A stretch of DNA of 64,000 nt from a bacterium (lineage in GTDB: Bacteria; Planctomycetota; Planctomycetia; Isosphaerales; Isosphaeraceae), in contig WGMM01000012.1 in the NCBI GenBank assembly GCA_016125085.1, forward strand, positions 114,262 to 178,261. The letters are read 5' to 3'. Shown here piece by piece: positions 21,601 through 29,006 of the stretch. A model generated the notes under the pieces. That model saw nothing but the letters and a program-made list of their open reading frames with translations, had not been told where the DNA came from and ran no database searches. Position numbers and translations under genes: made by a program. How positions within the stretch are numbered: the stretch's first letter is position 1; each line of letters starts with the position of its first letter.

Positions 21601-22861
21601 GGTGCCCTTCCAGGATACCGGAACTGGCCAGGATATCGCCGATCGACGTGGCCGATTCGACAAGAAAATCACCGCCGAAGGCATTCGCCGAAATGTTGCT
21701 GACGAATGACGCCGAGTAGAGCGAAAGCGTGGCGATGCCGTCGACTTCGATATTGGCGATCCCTTCCGTCGTGCTGGTATTCGTCAGCGAGTTGGCGAAG
21801 CCGCCCGGGATATAAATCGTGTCAGTCTGCGAGGTTTTGTCGAGCCCGGAAATGCCGCCGCCGGCGCTGATCTGCCCGGTGATGAGCGCCGCACCGCTCA
21901 TCGGGAAACCGATATTCAGGTGCCCTGCCACATCGATGAAACCGCTCATGGACGATGGCATATTGATATTGAAAGGCTCGGCGGCATTTTTCGTGTGAAT
22001 GACGCCCGAAATCGATGCGACCCGAACCGTGCCGATACTGTCGGCGTAGACGGTCGCGCCCATGTTGCTGCGCAGGCCCAGGATCGATCCGATCCGGCCC
22101 GACACGTTGATCACGCTCTTGAAATCGTTCGTCACGGAGACGTCGTAAGGATTGCCGGTCAGTGCACTGATCGCACCGTCGATGACCAGCGTATCGATAC
22201 TGGCGGCCTCGATTCCGCCGAGGTCGATCAGGCCCGTCACCGGCTTGTACATCGTCGAATCCAGGCTCTGCTGGTTGTTCGTCGAGTTGATCCGGTCCAC
22301 GTACGGAGCCTGACCGGGGTCGAGCGTGATGTTACCGATCTCGATACCCGGCAGGTTGATTTTATGCACGATCGCGGCACTGAGCTGAACGCCGCCCAGG
22401 GCCGTCATCGGGGCGACAGGATGCCCCGAAACCGGTGCGGCGTTCAATTCGAAAACGTTCGTATAACCGGCGCTGTAAATCGCATTGAAATTCGGGCCGG
22501 CGTTCGGCTGAAGCACGGGCGTCACGACGATCTGGAGGCCGTTGTCAGCACCCAGGCCGAGCATGTCCACGTATGTGGCGTCGGCGTTATCGGTGGCCAG
22601 CCCGGCGAGTTCGACTGTGAAGCCCTGATTGAGCGGATCGGCGACGGCTCCCGTGACCGAAATGCGGACGAGGTCGCCGTCGGCATCGGTCCAGGAAACG
22701 TCCTGATAGACTTGCCCGGGCACGATCGCCAGCAATTCGCGGGTTTCCAGATTCTCCAAACCCGCCAGGGCAAACTTGAGTGATTGTCGCTTCCGGAAGC
22801 TGGACCTGGGAGAGGCCGATATGGACCGGAGACTACGTGGACCGAGATCACGAATGCGCAT
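18665..22861 (-). CDS. Very large repeat-containing surface protein (paralogue 2)
   Basis: This 1398-residue protein is collinear with the product of 12168-16352. It has a basic Arg/Ser N-terminus, LETRELLAI (about 40-48), a segment with DADGDLVRISV, the same series of 'S-x-F ... I-G-x-I-x-V' repeats and a Lys-rich tail. Particular units are shared in the same order, for example FDNKG-x-IG, DQNLFTSTIG, LGDIPG and VPGRNA. This shows duplication of the whole gene rather than independent growth of repeats. It should be exported and fold as a beta-solenoid. It is read from a promoter at 22950-22979 and convergently faces paralogue 1 across the 686-residue protein gene. No enzymatic residues are recognised. 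Confidence 0.85.
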   Translation of the reverse strand: MRIRDLGPRSLRSISASPRSSFRKRQSLKFALAGLENLETRELLAIVPGQVYQDVSWTDADGDLVRISVTGAVADPLNQGFTVELAGLATDNADATYVDMLGLGADNGLQIVVTPVLQPNAGPNFNAIYSAGYTNVFELNAAPVSGHPVAPMTALGGVQLSAAIVHKINLPGIEIGNITLDPGQAPYVDRINSTNNQQSLDSTMYKPVTGLIDLGGIEAASIDTLVIDGAISALTGNPYDVSVTNDFKSVINVSGRIGSILGLRSNMGATVYADSIGTVRVASISGVIHTKNAAEPFNINMPSSMSGFIDVAGHLNIGFPMSGAALITGQISAGGGISGLDKTSQTDTIYIPGGFANSLTNTSTTEGIANIEVDGIATLSLYSASFVSNISANAFGGDFLVESATSIGDILASSGILEGHLQAGTDIGSIKTTGGIAGTMIAGRDIGSITVVNGSLESLSIQAGRDIGPMSIYLGMLATSIVAGNNLGLIQIPVGGVSLSYIRAANIAGIKVVDGSFETSSFVASQDIGPISVFGSIAGFGMSDVSLVAGRDIAAIDARAHTGYAMEEVKIEAGRRLAGVTAISYGEFGELDGSGILESHFVADSMGPILGRSVGGTGIESSVFVTKTGSIDALTGDGWLDGMLDVTAVAQWGIGSIVGKATVEGSGFSGGSFDANYGNIGSITAAGGAKAGYGIDGTRFQSTDRFNGGIGDITVTANANGQGGISAATIYAASLGHVFVTAFGGVDANGIDSSEIRTFWGPIASLDVDVRSVNGIGILGTTVRSSGDIELIRVVSFANTAIYQSDFTSRGNFGPIAAEARKGGNGIDNSTFTAPNGSIASGAKIQAFTGGTDASATGILSSTFKATGSIGFIEASSNGGTAIQSSTFTADSDLDNTGTIETIDATAAGRNLDSSRGIYDSTFTGVEIGPIEVEITTVEGGTAIESSTFTAKSDFYDGFGNFDNKGRIGAITVTSVSGTLHGIDGSTFEAGAAGGIGAITVSTEGGVAIRNSNFRATTADADQNLFTSTIGAISVTTVRYDNATANMAGIAGSTFESNAGIASITVNSVGGAISDSTFNADSDYLGLGDIPGDIGFIRVTVPGRNANGVVNSTFTGGSIGNISVRLADDALTAQDAIRGSEFTALRNSIGNITVVNTGIGYATVDTIFRAASTIGAVNITGAVSNTQFIIFNSTIGNIRIVGSQISNLFFQAQNYGSIELILTSGGTAMLSMPNAVKMGDLTVSGPLGGTAGLNWNAPTLVQAGNVNVSGMLTPVSNMTSLSTIGNFVVGSLAPATGNAGRTIGSGTASSSIGAVRIGQAPTGKAQNSFRFGSYAGQPNAVVGTASGNARTGHGAVIGNVRFVLTSSGRTTAAKAGKAPKAKALPKVSKIAGRKVRSN

Positions 22862-22949
22862 GGCGAAAGCCTTGAGGCGTAGCTGGAGAAAGGGCGGAGT
22901 TCGAATTCACGGAAGAACCCGAAGCTGTGAATCTGGTGAATCTGGATAA

Positions 22950-22979
22950 TTTGTAGCGGACTGTAAGATCCTGTGTCAA
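22950..22979 (-). promoter_or_regulatory. Sigma70-type promoter of the second large surface protein
   Basis: On the minus strand TTGACA (22979-22974) and TACAAA (22955-22950) are 18 bp apart. The predicted start near 22943 gives a leader of about 80 nt. Confidence 0.45.
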
Positions 22980-23063
22980 TGTCAGACCCCTGATTCCCGG
23001 ACCAATTCGGACGCTCTGTTCCGATTTTCCGGTTCGTGTCGTACCACGATACGATCGGTTACT

Positions 23064-23091
23064 TTATCGATAAGCGTGGCGGCCCGATAAT
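23064..23091 (+). promoter_or_regulatory. Palindrome and -10-like element before the two-component operon
   Basis: A perfect 10-bp palindrome TTATCGATAA (23064-23073) precedes GATAAT (23086-23091), about 40 bp before the regulator's ATG. It could be an operator for autoregulation. The -35 match is weak, so the promoter call is tentative. Confidence 0.3.
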
Positions 23092-23130
23092 GCACTGACG
23101 AATCGACCCTTGAACGAACCGGGCGAAATC

Positions 23131-23883
23131 ATGGCGGAACCGAACCTGACCGAACCGGCCGATGCGAACGAATCGCGGCCCCGACTGTTATTGGTCGAGG
23201 ACGACGAGGAAATCTGCCTGCTGCTCGAAGAGTATCTGGATGAACACGGATTTCACGTCCGTTCGGTTCAGGATGGGCTGGCGGCGATGCGCAAGCTCGA
23301 GCGCGAACGCTGGGACGTCGTGCTTCTGGACATCATGCTGCCGGGGCTGACTGGGCTTGAGGTGTTGGAGAGATTCCGCCGGACCGACCAGACGCCCGTG
23401 ATTCTGCTGACGGCTCTGGGTGAGGAAACGGACCGGGTGACGGGGCTGGATCGCGGGGCGGACGATTACGTCGTCAAACCGTTTTCGCCCCGGGAGCTGC
23501 TGGCACGCATCGAGAGCCTGCTGCGGCGCAGCGGCCTGCGCCGGTCGGTGCGGCCCAACCGCATCGAATGCGGGCCGCTCACGCTCGACTGCGACCGCCG
23601 CGACCTGGCTGTCGAAGGCCGGAAAGTCGAACTGACCGACCAGGAATTCGACACCCTGATGATGCTCGTGCGCAATCTTGGCCGGGTCGTTTCACGCGAT
23701 GACATGACTCGAGTACTGCTGGGCAGGAACCCACGCCCGTTCGACCGCGCCATCGATCTGCGAATGAGCCGATTGAGACAGAAAATCGAACCCTTCGGCG
23801 ATTGCATTCGATCGGTTCGCGGCATCGGTTACGAATTCGTGCCGCCCGGCTCCGAAAGCCCGAACGGAGAACCTGCCGAATGA
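23131..23883 (+). CDS. OmpR/PhoB-family response regulator
   Basis: I prefer the ATG at 23131 (MAEPNLTEPA, 250 residues) over a TTG at 23110, which has no ribosome-binding site. The receiver domain (about 18-130) has EDDEE for the acidic pocket, phospho-acceptor D67 in DVVLLDIMLP, T in LLTALG and K in VVKPF. The C-terminal winged helix (about 145-235) shows LTDQEFDTLMMLVRNLG and ends in the family signature IRSVRGIGYEF. It overlaps the histidine kinase by the ATGA junction at 23880-23883, so the two are translationally coupled and are almost certainly partners. The target genes are unknown, but the divergent large surface-protein gene starts 270 bp away. Confidence 0.93.
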   Translation: MAEPNLTEPADANESRPRLLLVEDDEEICLLLEEYLDEHGFHVRSVQDGLAAMRKLERERWDVVLLDIMLPGLTGLEVLERFRRTDQTPVILLTALGEETDRVTGLDRGADDYVVKPFSPRELLARIESLLRRSGLRRSVRPNRIECGPLTLDCDRRDLAVEGRKVELTDQEFDTLMMLVRNLGRVVSRDDMTRVLLGRNPRPFDRAIDLRMSRLRQKIEPFGDCIRSVRGIGYEFVPPGSESPNGEPAE

Positions 23884-25340
23884 ACACGCTGGCATTCCGC
23901 CTGGGTGCGACGCTGCTGGCTTCGCTGGCGATCGGCTTCGCCCTGCTCGTCTGGTGGAATCACTGGGCGTTTCGGGAACATGGCCCGGAACGATTCCACC
24001 AGAGCACCATGCGCTTCATCGCGGACGAGGCCGAAGACATCTGGGCGGACCAGGGCACGCCGGGAATGCTTCGGTTCTTCGAAGAGCTCAAGACGTATTT
24101 CCCCGGCGAATTCGGCTGGTATGACCCCCAGGGCCATGATCTTCTGGGTGGGCCCGATCGACCTGAGCTGGCACTGCCGAACCTGCCTGCCCCGGATCAG
24201 CCGCTGGAAAAGGTCGCGATCGAGAAAGGCAAGGGACGCGACCGTTTTCCTGAAGGCAAATCCTTCAGCCGAATGGGGAACCGTCGGCATGGCCGTGGCG
24301 ACCGGTCCATCGACAGGCCGCCGAGCCCGCCAGTACGTATGGAAAACGGACTGATGGCGTTTCTGATTCCCTCGGAAACGGGGAAATTCAGGCTCGTCCA
24401 ATTCATCCCCGCACCTCCTCCGCTCCATTTGCCTTACGGCCCGGCATTGGCACTGGCAGGTGTGCTCGCCATGCTCGGATTCGTCATCTCCCGGCAGATC
24501 GCCCAGCCGATCCGGGCACTCAAGCAAAGCGTCGAAAGCTTCGGTCAGGGAGATTTGAGCCACCGCAGCCCGATTGACCGGAGCGACGAAATCGGCGACC
24601 TTTCGCGCACGTTCAACCGCATGGCCGACCAGATCGCCGGCATCGTGGAACGGGAACGGGGCCTTGTGCGTAGCGTGGCTCACGAAGTGCGCGGCCCGCT
24701 GACCCGCATGAAACTGCTGCTGGAACGGCTGCGGGAAGAACGCGATTCGGCCCGCACGCTCAACCGGCTCGACTCCGAAATCGCCACCTTGAGCCGGATT
24801 CCCGACACCCTGCTGCACCTGGCCCGGATCGAGACCGGCCATTTCGAAGCCAACCCCGAACCGACGGAGATCGGCCTTTTTCTTCGGAAAATGCGGGACC
24901 GCTTCGAACCTCTTGCGGACAAGATGGACGTCCAGGTCGAAACCGAAGCTGGCGACGTCGAAAATCGATCGTTCGAAATCGACACGGCCCTGCTCGAAAG
25001 GGCCCTGGAAAACATTCTGGAAAATGCTATGCGGCACTCACCGCCGGGCTCGACGGTGCACGTACAGGCCCGGTATGACGACGATCGAATCGTCCTGAGC
25101 GTCCGGGACCATGGCCCGGGCGTGCCGGCCGAAGACCTGGACGCCATCTTCCAGCCGTTTTTCCGCTCCGACCGGTCACGCAATCGCGGCACGGGGGGTG
25201 TCGGCCTGGGTCTGGCGATCGCGCGAGCCAGTGTGGCCGCCATGGGTGGCAACATCCAGGCATCGATCGCTGAACCTGGCCTGTGCGTGACGATGCGATT
25301 TCCCGCTCAGGCATCGGCCGCAACCACACCATCCGCGTGA
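23880..25340 (+). CDS. Membrane sensor histidine kinase (CpxA/BaeS-like architecture)
   Basis: This 486-residue kinase overlaps the preceding regulator by 4 bp. It has a first membrane helix at about 5-25 (LGATLLASLAIGFALLVWW). A periplasmic sensor of about 150 residues follows, rich in Gly, Arg and Pro. The second helix lies at about 185-205, followed by a HAMP linker (ISRQIAQPIRALKQ). The dimerisation domain carries the phosphorylated H268 in SVAHEVRGPLTRMK. The ATPase domain has the N box (NILENAMRHS), G1 (DHGPGVP) and G2 (GTGGVGLGLA). It autophosphorylates and passes phosphate to the regulator at 23131. The sensor shows no recognised ligand domain. Cell-envelope stress sensing would be a guess based only on architecture. 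Confidence 0.93.
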   Translation: MNTLAFRLGATLLASLAIGFALLVWWNHWAFREHGPERFHQSTMRFIADEAEDIWADQGTPGMLRFFEELKTYFPGEFGWYDPQGHDLLGGPDRPELALPNLPAPDQPLEKVAIEKGKGRDRFPEGKSFSRMGNRRHGRGDRSIDRPPSPPVRMENGLMAFLIPSETGKFRLVQFIPAPPPLHLPYGPALALAGVLAMLGFVISRQIAQPIRALKQSVESFGQGDLSHRSPIDRSDEIGDLSRTFNRMADQIAGIVERERGLVRSVAHEVRGPLTRMKLLLERLREERDSARTLNRLDSEIATLSRIPDTLLHLARIETGHFEANPEPTEIGLFLRKMRDRFEPLADKMDVQVETEAGDVENRSFEIDTALLERALENILENAMRHSPPGSTVHVQARYDDDRIVLSVRDHGPGVPAEDLDAIFQPFFRSDRSRNRGTGGVGLGLAIARASVAAMGGNIQASIAEPGLCVTMRFPAQASAATTPSA

Positions 25341-25353
25341 ATCGGCTTCGAAA

Positions 25354-25629
25354 CTATTCGCTTGCCGTTTCGCCGGAATCGTTGCGGGAATTCGAACTTC
25401 TGGTCGCTGCGGCAACTCGTCGTTTCAAAAGCTTTGCGCAGGCATCGGTCACTTCGGCTCGAACCGACGGCGATCGCCCGGCCTGAAGCGTCAATAACGC
25501 CGCTTTCGAATCCGCCAGGTCGAACCGGCACTGGTCAAGAATCGCCGCAAGCCGCTCCAGGTCGCCCCCGAACCGGCACGATTCCAGCAGTTCGAAAATG
25601 TCGCGAGCGTCGGCTTTGCGACGTGCCAT
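25354..25629 (-). CDS. Small hypothetical helical protein
   Basis: This 91-residue frame is convergent with the histidine kinase and 14 bp from its stop. The sequence is strongly helical and charged (ARRKADARDIFELLESC, then ALLTLQAGRSPSVRAEVTDA) with Ala/Lys/Arg-rich helices and a Ser/Asn-rich tail. It reads more like protein than the overlapping plus-strand frame, and it fills an otherwise empty stretch. I recognise no family. It is downstream of nothing obvious on the minus strand and would need its own promoter, which I cannot see. Moderate confidence only. Confidence 0.45.
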   Translation of the reverse strand: MARRKADARDIFELLESCRFGGDLERLAAILDQCRFDLADSKAALLTLQAGRSPSVRAEVTDACAKLLKRRVAAATRSSNSRNDSGETASE

Positions 25630-25669
25630 CGGACTCGGATTCTGAATGACGAATTGAACGGGGAAGTCG

Positions 25670-25694
25670 CCCGGCCCGCGAAACGCAGGCCGGG
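25670..25694 (-). terminator. Possible terminator after the exported isomerase gene
   Basis: CCCGGCC (25670-25676) pairs with GGCCGGG (25688-25694), with an inner GCG/CGC pair and an AAA loop. It lies 24 bp beyond the minus-strand stop at 25718. There is no T-run. Confidence 0.35.
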
Positions 25695-25717
25695 GTCATC
25701 GAATCCAACGGGCTCGA

Positions 25718-26614
25718 TCAGCTCAGTTCGAGCACTTTCTTCATAAGAGTGGCGATGTCGGCCAGTACTTCCCGGCCGCCGCCACCGACTTCGGAAGTCG
25801 CGAAGCCGTCATAACCCACTTCGGCCAGAGCGTCGAGGATGTCGGACCAGTCTTCGGTGCCCTCGCCGATCTTGACCCAAGGGTTCTTCCCTTCCTTGAA
25901 GTTGTTCATGTTGAAGCCCTTGAAGTCGAACTTCACCAGCCGCTTGCCCAGCTTGCGGATCCACGTGGCCGAAGGAACGCCATACTTGAGCATGTTCGAG
26001 CAGTCGAAATAGGCCCCGACCCAGGGCGAGTCGAACTGGTCGACATAGGCGATCATCTGCTCAGGCGAGGTGATGAAATCGTTCCACACCGTTTCGATGC
26101 CGATGATGACCTTCAGCTTTTCGGCCAGCGGCAGCACCTTGCGAACCTCGGCGGCCGAACGGTCGAAACACTCCTGATAGGTCACGCCGTCGCGGGCCAC
26201 GCCCGGCACCAGCAGCGCCGTCGGAGCGCCGAAGTAATTGGCTTCGAGGACCGCCGTCGTGAGGCCCTTGAGACCTTCGAAGCGGACGTCCGGATCGGGG
26301 CTCGAAAGCGGCATCTTCCAGTGCACCGAGTCGATCGTGCCATGCACGACGATGCCCGTTTTCTCCGACGCTTTCTTGAGCGCAGGCAAGTCGATCTTCG
26401 AAGGGCTGTCGATTTCGACCCCTTCGAAGCCCAGGCTTTTGACCAGCTCCAGCTTCTCCAGAGGCGTCGCCCCTTCCCCGATCATGCCGTATTTGACGGC
26501 CAGCCTGAGCTTCGGCCGCTTCTTGTCAGCGGCCATGGTGGAGGCTGGCAAAGCGGCGGCGATCGCGGCGGCTGAGGCGGATTTCACGAAATCCCGGCGA
26601 TTTGGCGGTGTCAT
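25718..26614 (-). CDS. Exported sugar phosphate isomerase/epimerase (xylose isomerase-like TIM barrel)
   Basis: The 298-residue product starts with a twin-arginine signal (MTPPNRRDFVKSASAAAIAA) ending near ASTMAA at about 28. The rest is an AP-endonuclease-2/xylose-isomerase-like TIM barrel with the expected metal-site segments: EIDSP near 70, IGIETVW near 175, YFDCSN near 205, KFDFKG near 230 and TSEVGGGG near 280. Family members isomerise or epimerise sugars and inositols with a divalent metal. The substrate is not evident. It lies 137 bp downstream of an exported Gfo/Idh/MocA oxidoreductase on the same strand, but a terminator sits between them. Co-function in an exported sugar pathway is plausible but inferred. 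Confidence 0.88.
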   Translation of the reverse strand: MTPPNRRDFVKSASAAAIAAALPASTMAADKKRPKLRLAVKYGMIGEGATPLEKLELVKSLGFEGVEIDSPSKIDLPALKKASEKTGIVVHGTIDSVHWKMPLSSPDPDVRFEGLKGLTTAVLEANYFGAPTALLVPGVARDGVTYQECFDRSAAEVRKVLPLAEKLKVIIGIETVWNDFITSPEQMIAYVDQFDSPWVGAYFDCSNMLKYGVPSATWIRKLGKRLVKFDFKGFNMNNFKEGKNPWVKIGEGTEDWSDILDALAEVGYDGFATSEVGGGGREVLADIATLMKKVLELS

Positions 26615-26674
26615 GCGGAAGTTCCTTTGCGGAGAGTCAGTTCGGAAGATGGCTTGAGTATAAAGGTTGCGGAA

Positions 26675-26713
26675 GGAAAACGCCTCGCACCGAGAGTGTC
26701 GATGGCGAGGCGT
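26675..26713 (-). terminator. Terminator of the exported oxidoreductase gene
   Basis: A perfect 9-bp stem ACGCCTCGC (26680-26688) / GCGAGGCGT (26705-26713) read on the minus strand is followed by TTTTCC. It begins 39 bp after the stop at 26752. Confidence 0.65.
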
Positions 26714-26751
26714 ATTCCATTTCAGTTGTCGTAATGACGCGCGCCGCCGGA

Positions 26752-28068
26752 TCAGGCCTGTTCGATGGGCGTGATGCCGGGAATGGCGACAGGGGCGACC
26801 GGGTAAGGGCCGAATTCCAGCTTGGCCGGGAAGAGATTCTCAGGCGAGTTCATCACCTGATCCCACGTCACTTCCTTACCGCTGTAGGTCGCGATGCGGC
26901 CCATGATCGCCATGAGCGTGCTCTTGCACATGTAGTCGCTGTTGTCGATCGTCTTGCCGGCACGGATCGCGGCGAACAGCTCGTTATGCTCGTTCTGATA
27001 CATGTCGTCCTTCAGGCCGGCGGGCTTGCGATAACGCCAGTCCTTGCCGTCGGCCTTGCCCTTGATCCGGTGCTTGAAGACGTCGCAGACGCCCTTCGTG
27101 CCGTAGATCCAGTCCGACACGTCATTGGCCGTGCCGGCCTGCTGGCGGCAAAGGCTGTAAAGCCGCACGCCGTTGGCATATTCGTAAACCACGGCATGGT
27201 GGTCGTAGATGTTGCCGAAGTCGGCTTCCGTACGCTGCTGGCGGCCACCCAGGCCGACGGCCTTGACCGGCGTTTCGTCCTTCATGGCCCAGGCCATCTT
27301 GTCGAGCGAGTGAATGTGCTGCTCGACGTTATGGTCGCCCGAAAGCCAGGTGAAGTACAGCCAGTTGCGCATCTGCCATTCCATGTCGCTCCAGTTCTGC
27401 TCTTTCTTCTCCTTGAGCGACTTGTACCAGAGCGGGCCGGTGTTGTAAGTGCACTGCATGGTGAGGATTTCGCCCACGCCGCCGTCGTGCACGGCCTTGA
27501 ACGTTTCCCGCATGCCGTTGTGGTAGCGCCAGCAAAGACCTGAAACCATGTTCAGGTTCTTTTCCTTCGCCTTGCGGCAAGATTCCATCACGCTGCGAAC
27601 GCCGGCCGGGTCGGTGGCCACAGGCTTTTCGGCGAAGATGTGCTTGCCCTTCTCCACGGCATAGGCCAGGTGTTGCGGGCGGAAGCCGGGAGGGCCGGCC
27701 AGCAGGACGACGTCCACGCCCGAGTCGACCACCTGCTTGTAGTTGTCGAAGCCGGTGAAGCAGCGTTCCGGAGTGACGTCCACCCGGCTCGAAAGTTCGG
27801 TCTGGTTCCGCAGCGTGTTCAGGCAGCCTTCCAGGCGATCCTTAAATGCGTCGCCCAGGGCCGTGATACGCACGCCAGGGTCAGCCGACAAGGCCTGCAC
27901 GGCGGCACCGGTGCCACGGCCGCCGCAGCCGATCAGGCCGACGCGGAGCACATCGCTGCCGGCGGCGTGAGCGCGGGAAGAAAACGAACCGGCCAGACCA
28001 GCCGTCAACGCGGCCGCGGCCGATGCCTGTGCGAATTCCCGGCGATTGGGTTTGCCCGCCTGGTTCAT
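26752..28068 (-). CDS. Exported Gfo/Idh/MocA family oxidoreductase
   Basis: The start is the ATG at 28068, preceded by GGAGT about 8 nt upstream. The frame extension to 28302 has no such site. The 438-residue product has a twin-arginine-type signal (PNRREFAQASAAAALTAG) with cleavage near AHAAG at about 36. The Rossmann domain (about 40-160) begins LRVGLIGCGGRGTG and includes the family EKP motif in FAEKPVATD. The C-terminal domain contains WLSGDHNVEQHIHSLD near 250. It differs clearly in sequence from the paralogue at 7336-8682, so the two probably use different sugars. Its own terminator follows, and a sugar isomerase gene lies next on the same strand. Confidence 0.9.
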   Translation of the reverse strand: MNQAGKPNRREFAQASAAAALTAGLAGSFSSRAHAAGSDVLRVGLIGCGGRGTGAAVQALSADPGVRITALGDAFKDRLEGCLNTLRNQTELSSRVDVTPERCFTGFDNYKQVVDSGVDVVLLAGPPGFRPQHLAYAVEKGKHIFAEKPVATDPAGVRSVMESCRKAKEKNLNMVSGLCWRYHNGMRETFKAVHDGGVGEILTMQCTYNTGPLWYKSLKEKKEQNWSDMEWQMRNWLYFTWLSGDHNVEQHIHSLDKMAWAMKDETPVKAVGLGGRQQRTEADFGNIYDHHAVVYEYANGVRLYSLCRQQAGTANDVSDWIYGTKGVCDVFKHRIKGKADGKDWRYRKPAGLKDDMYQNEHNELFAAIRAGKTIDNSDYMCKSTLMAIMGRIATYSGKEVTWDQVMNSPENLFPAKLEFGPYPVAPVAIPGITPIEQA

Positions 28069-28466
28069 GATCGAGACTCCGATGAGGATGAAAACTGTCG
28101 ATTTCGGCGTGGGGAACGCCCGGCTGGGGGTGCGATCGCGGCAGGTTGGGTGAGCTTTTCGCGCACGATCGCAATATCTAGAGGTTATCCGAAAAGTATG
28201 CCTTCCGCAATCAGGAATTCGGAGATCCGGGAGATCGGCAGCCGCATCTTCGTAGCTCCTCGCGAGATTCTGGCATGCGGCAGTCATCGCGACCTTTCGC
28301 AAAGTCTTTCACGACAAAGCATAATAAAGGCAAGCGACAAATTTCCTTCCCCCTCGAACTGACTCCTTGATTCGGATACGGATTCGAAGTCTGATGGATG
28401 AGGGGCGAATGTCTTATCAATAGACGACTTTTCTGACGAAGCGGTTTCGAAACGAGATTTGCAGCC
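28069..28466. other. 398-bp intergenic region between divergent genes
   Basis: I see no gene here. It separates the oxidoreductase (minus) from the small membrane protein (plus). The middle is noticeably AT-richer than its surroundings (for example CATAATAAAGG near 28319), as expected of promoters, but no pair of boxes is convincing. Confidence 0.45.
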
Positions 28467-28874
28467 ATGCGCCTGATGTTCATTTCGATCGGATGCGTCT
28501 GGATATCCCTCGTCTTCATTTTCGTGGGCGCGCATCAGCGGAATCTGTCGCCACGATTTCAGTCCTACGAACGCAGCCTGATCGCTGACTTTCAAGATTC
28601 GGAGATGGATAGCCCAGGAATTGGTGTCGCCTTTACGACCGATCCGCTTTTCGAAACGAGTCTGGCTTTCCAGATTGCGATGGTCTTCACTGTGGGGGTG
28701 ATCATCCGCCGATCGCTCGTTCGGCTGGGCTGGTGGCTGACGATTATTATTCCTGTCACATTTGGCATCGGCTGTCTGGCCGGGGCGGTCGTGTCGATCG
28801 TCGCGGGTTTTCAGGATGGCATTTTATGGCGATTCGTCATCCTCGGGCTTGGCGAGTGGCTGGCGGCGATGTGA
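28467..28874 (+). CDS. Small integral membrane protein of unknown function
   Basis: This 135-residue protein has an N-terminal hydrophobic helix (about 3-22, LMFISIGCVWISLVFIFVG). A polar segment of about 40 residues follows, then at least two more hydrophobic helices (about 66-80 and 88-115, WLTIIIPVTFGIGCLAGAV), with a final short one near 120-130. It resembles no family I recognise. The gene is isolated, upstream of and convergent with the DUF1684 lipoprotein. Codon use is less GC-biased than its neighbours, which could indicate recent acquisition or weak expression. The membrane pattern makes a real gene likely. Confidence 0.6.
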   Translation: MRLMFISIGCVWISLVFIFVGAHQRNLSPRFQSYERSLIADFQDSEMDSPGIGVAFTTDPLFETSLAFQIAMVFTVGVIIRRSLVRLGWWLTIIIPVTFGIGCLAGAVVSIVAGFQDGILWRFVILGLGEWLAAM

Positions 28875-29006
28875 CTCGCCGGCGGGGCGGCAGTCATCTG
28901 GAATGAATTATCGATTCGGAGAAATGAAACAGGCAGTCGATGGCTTCGAAAGATCACTTCATTTGCGAATGGCAGAACCAGTTCGCATTGAAGCCAGCTT
29001 CCATGG

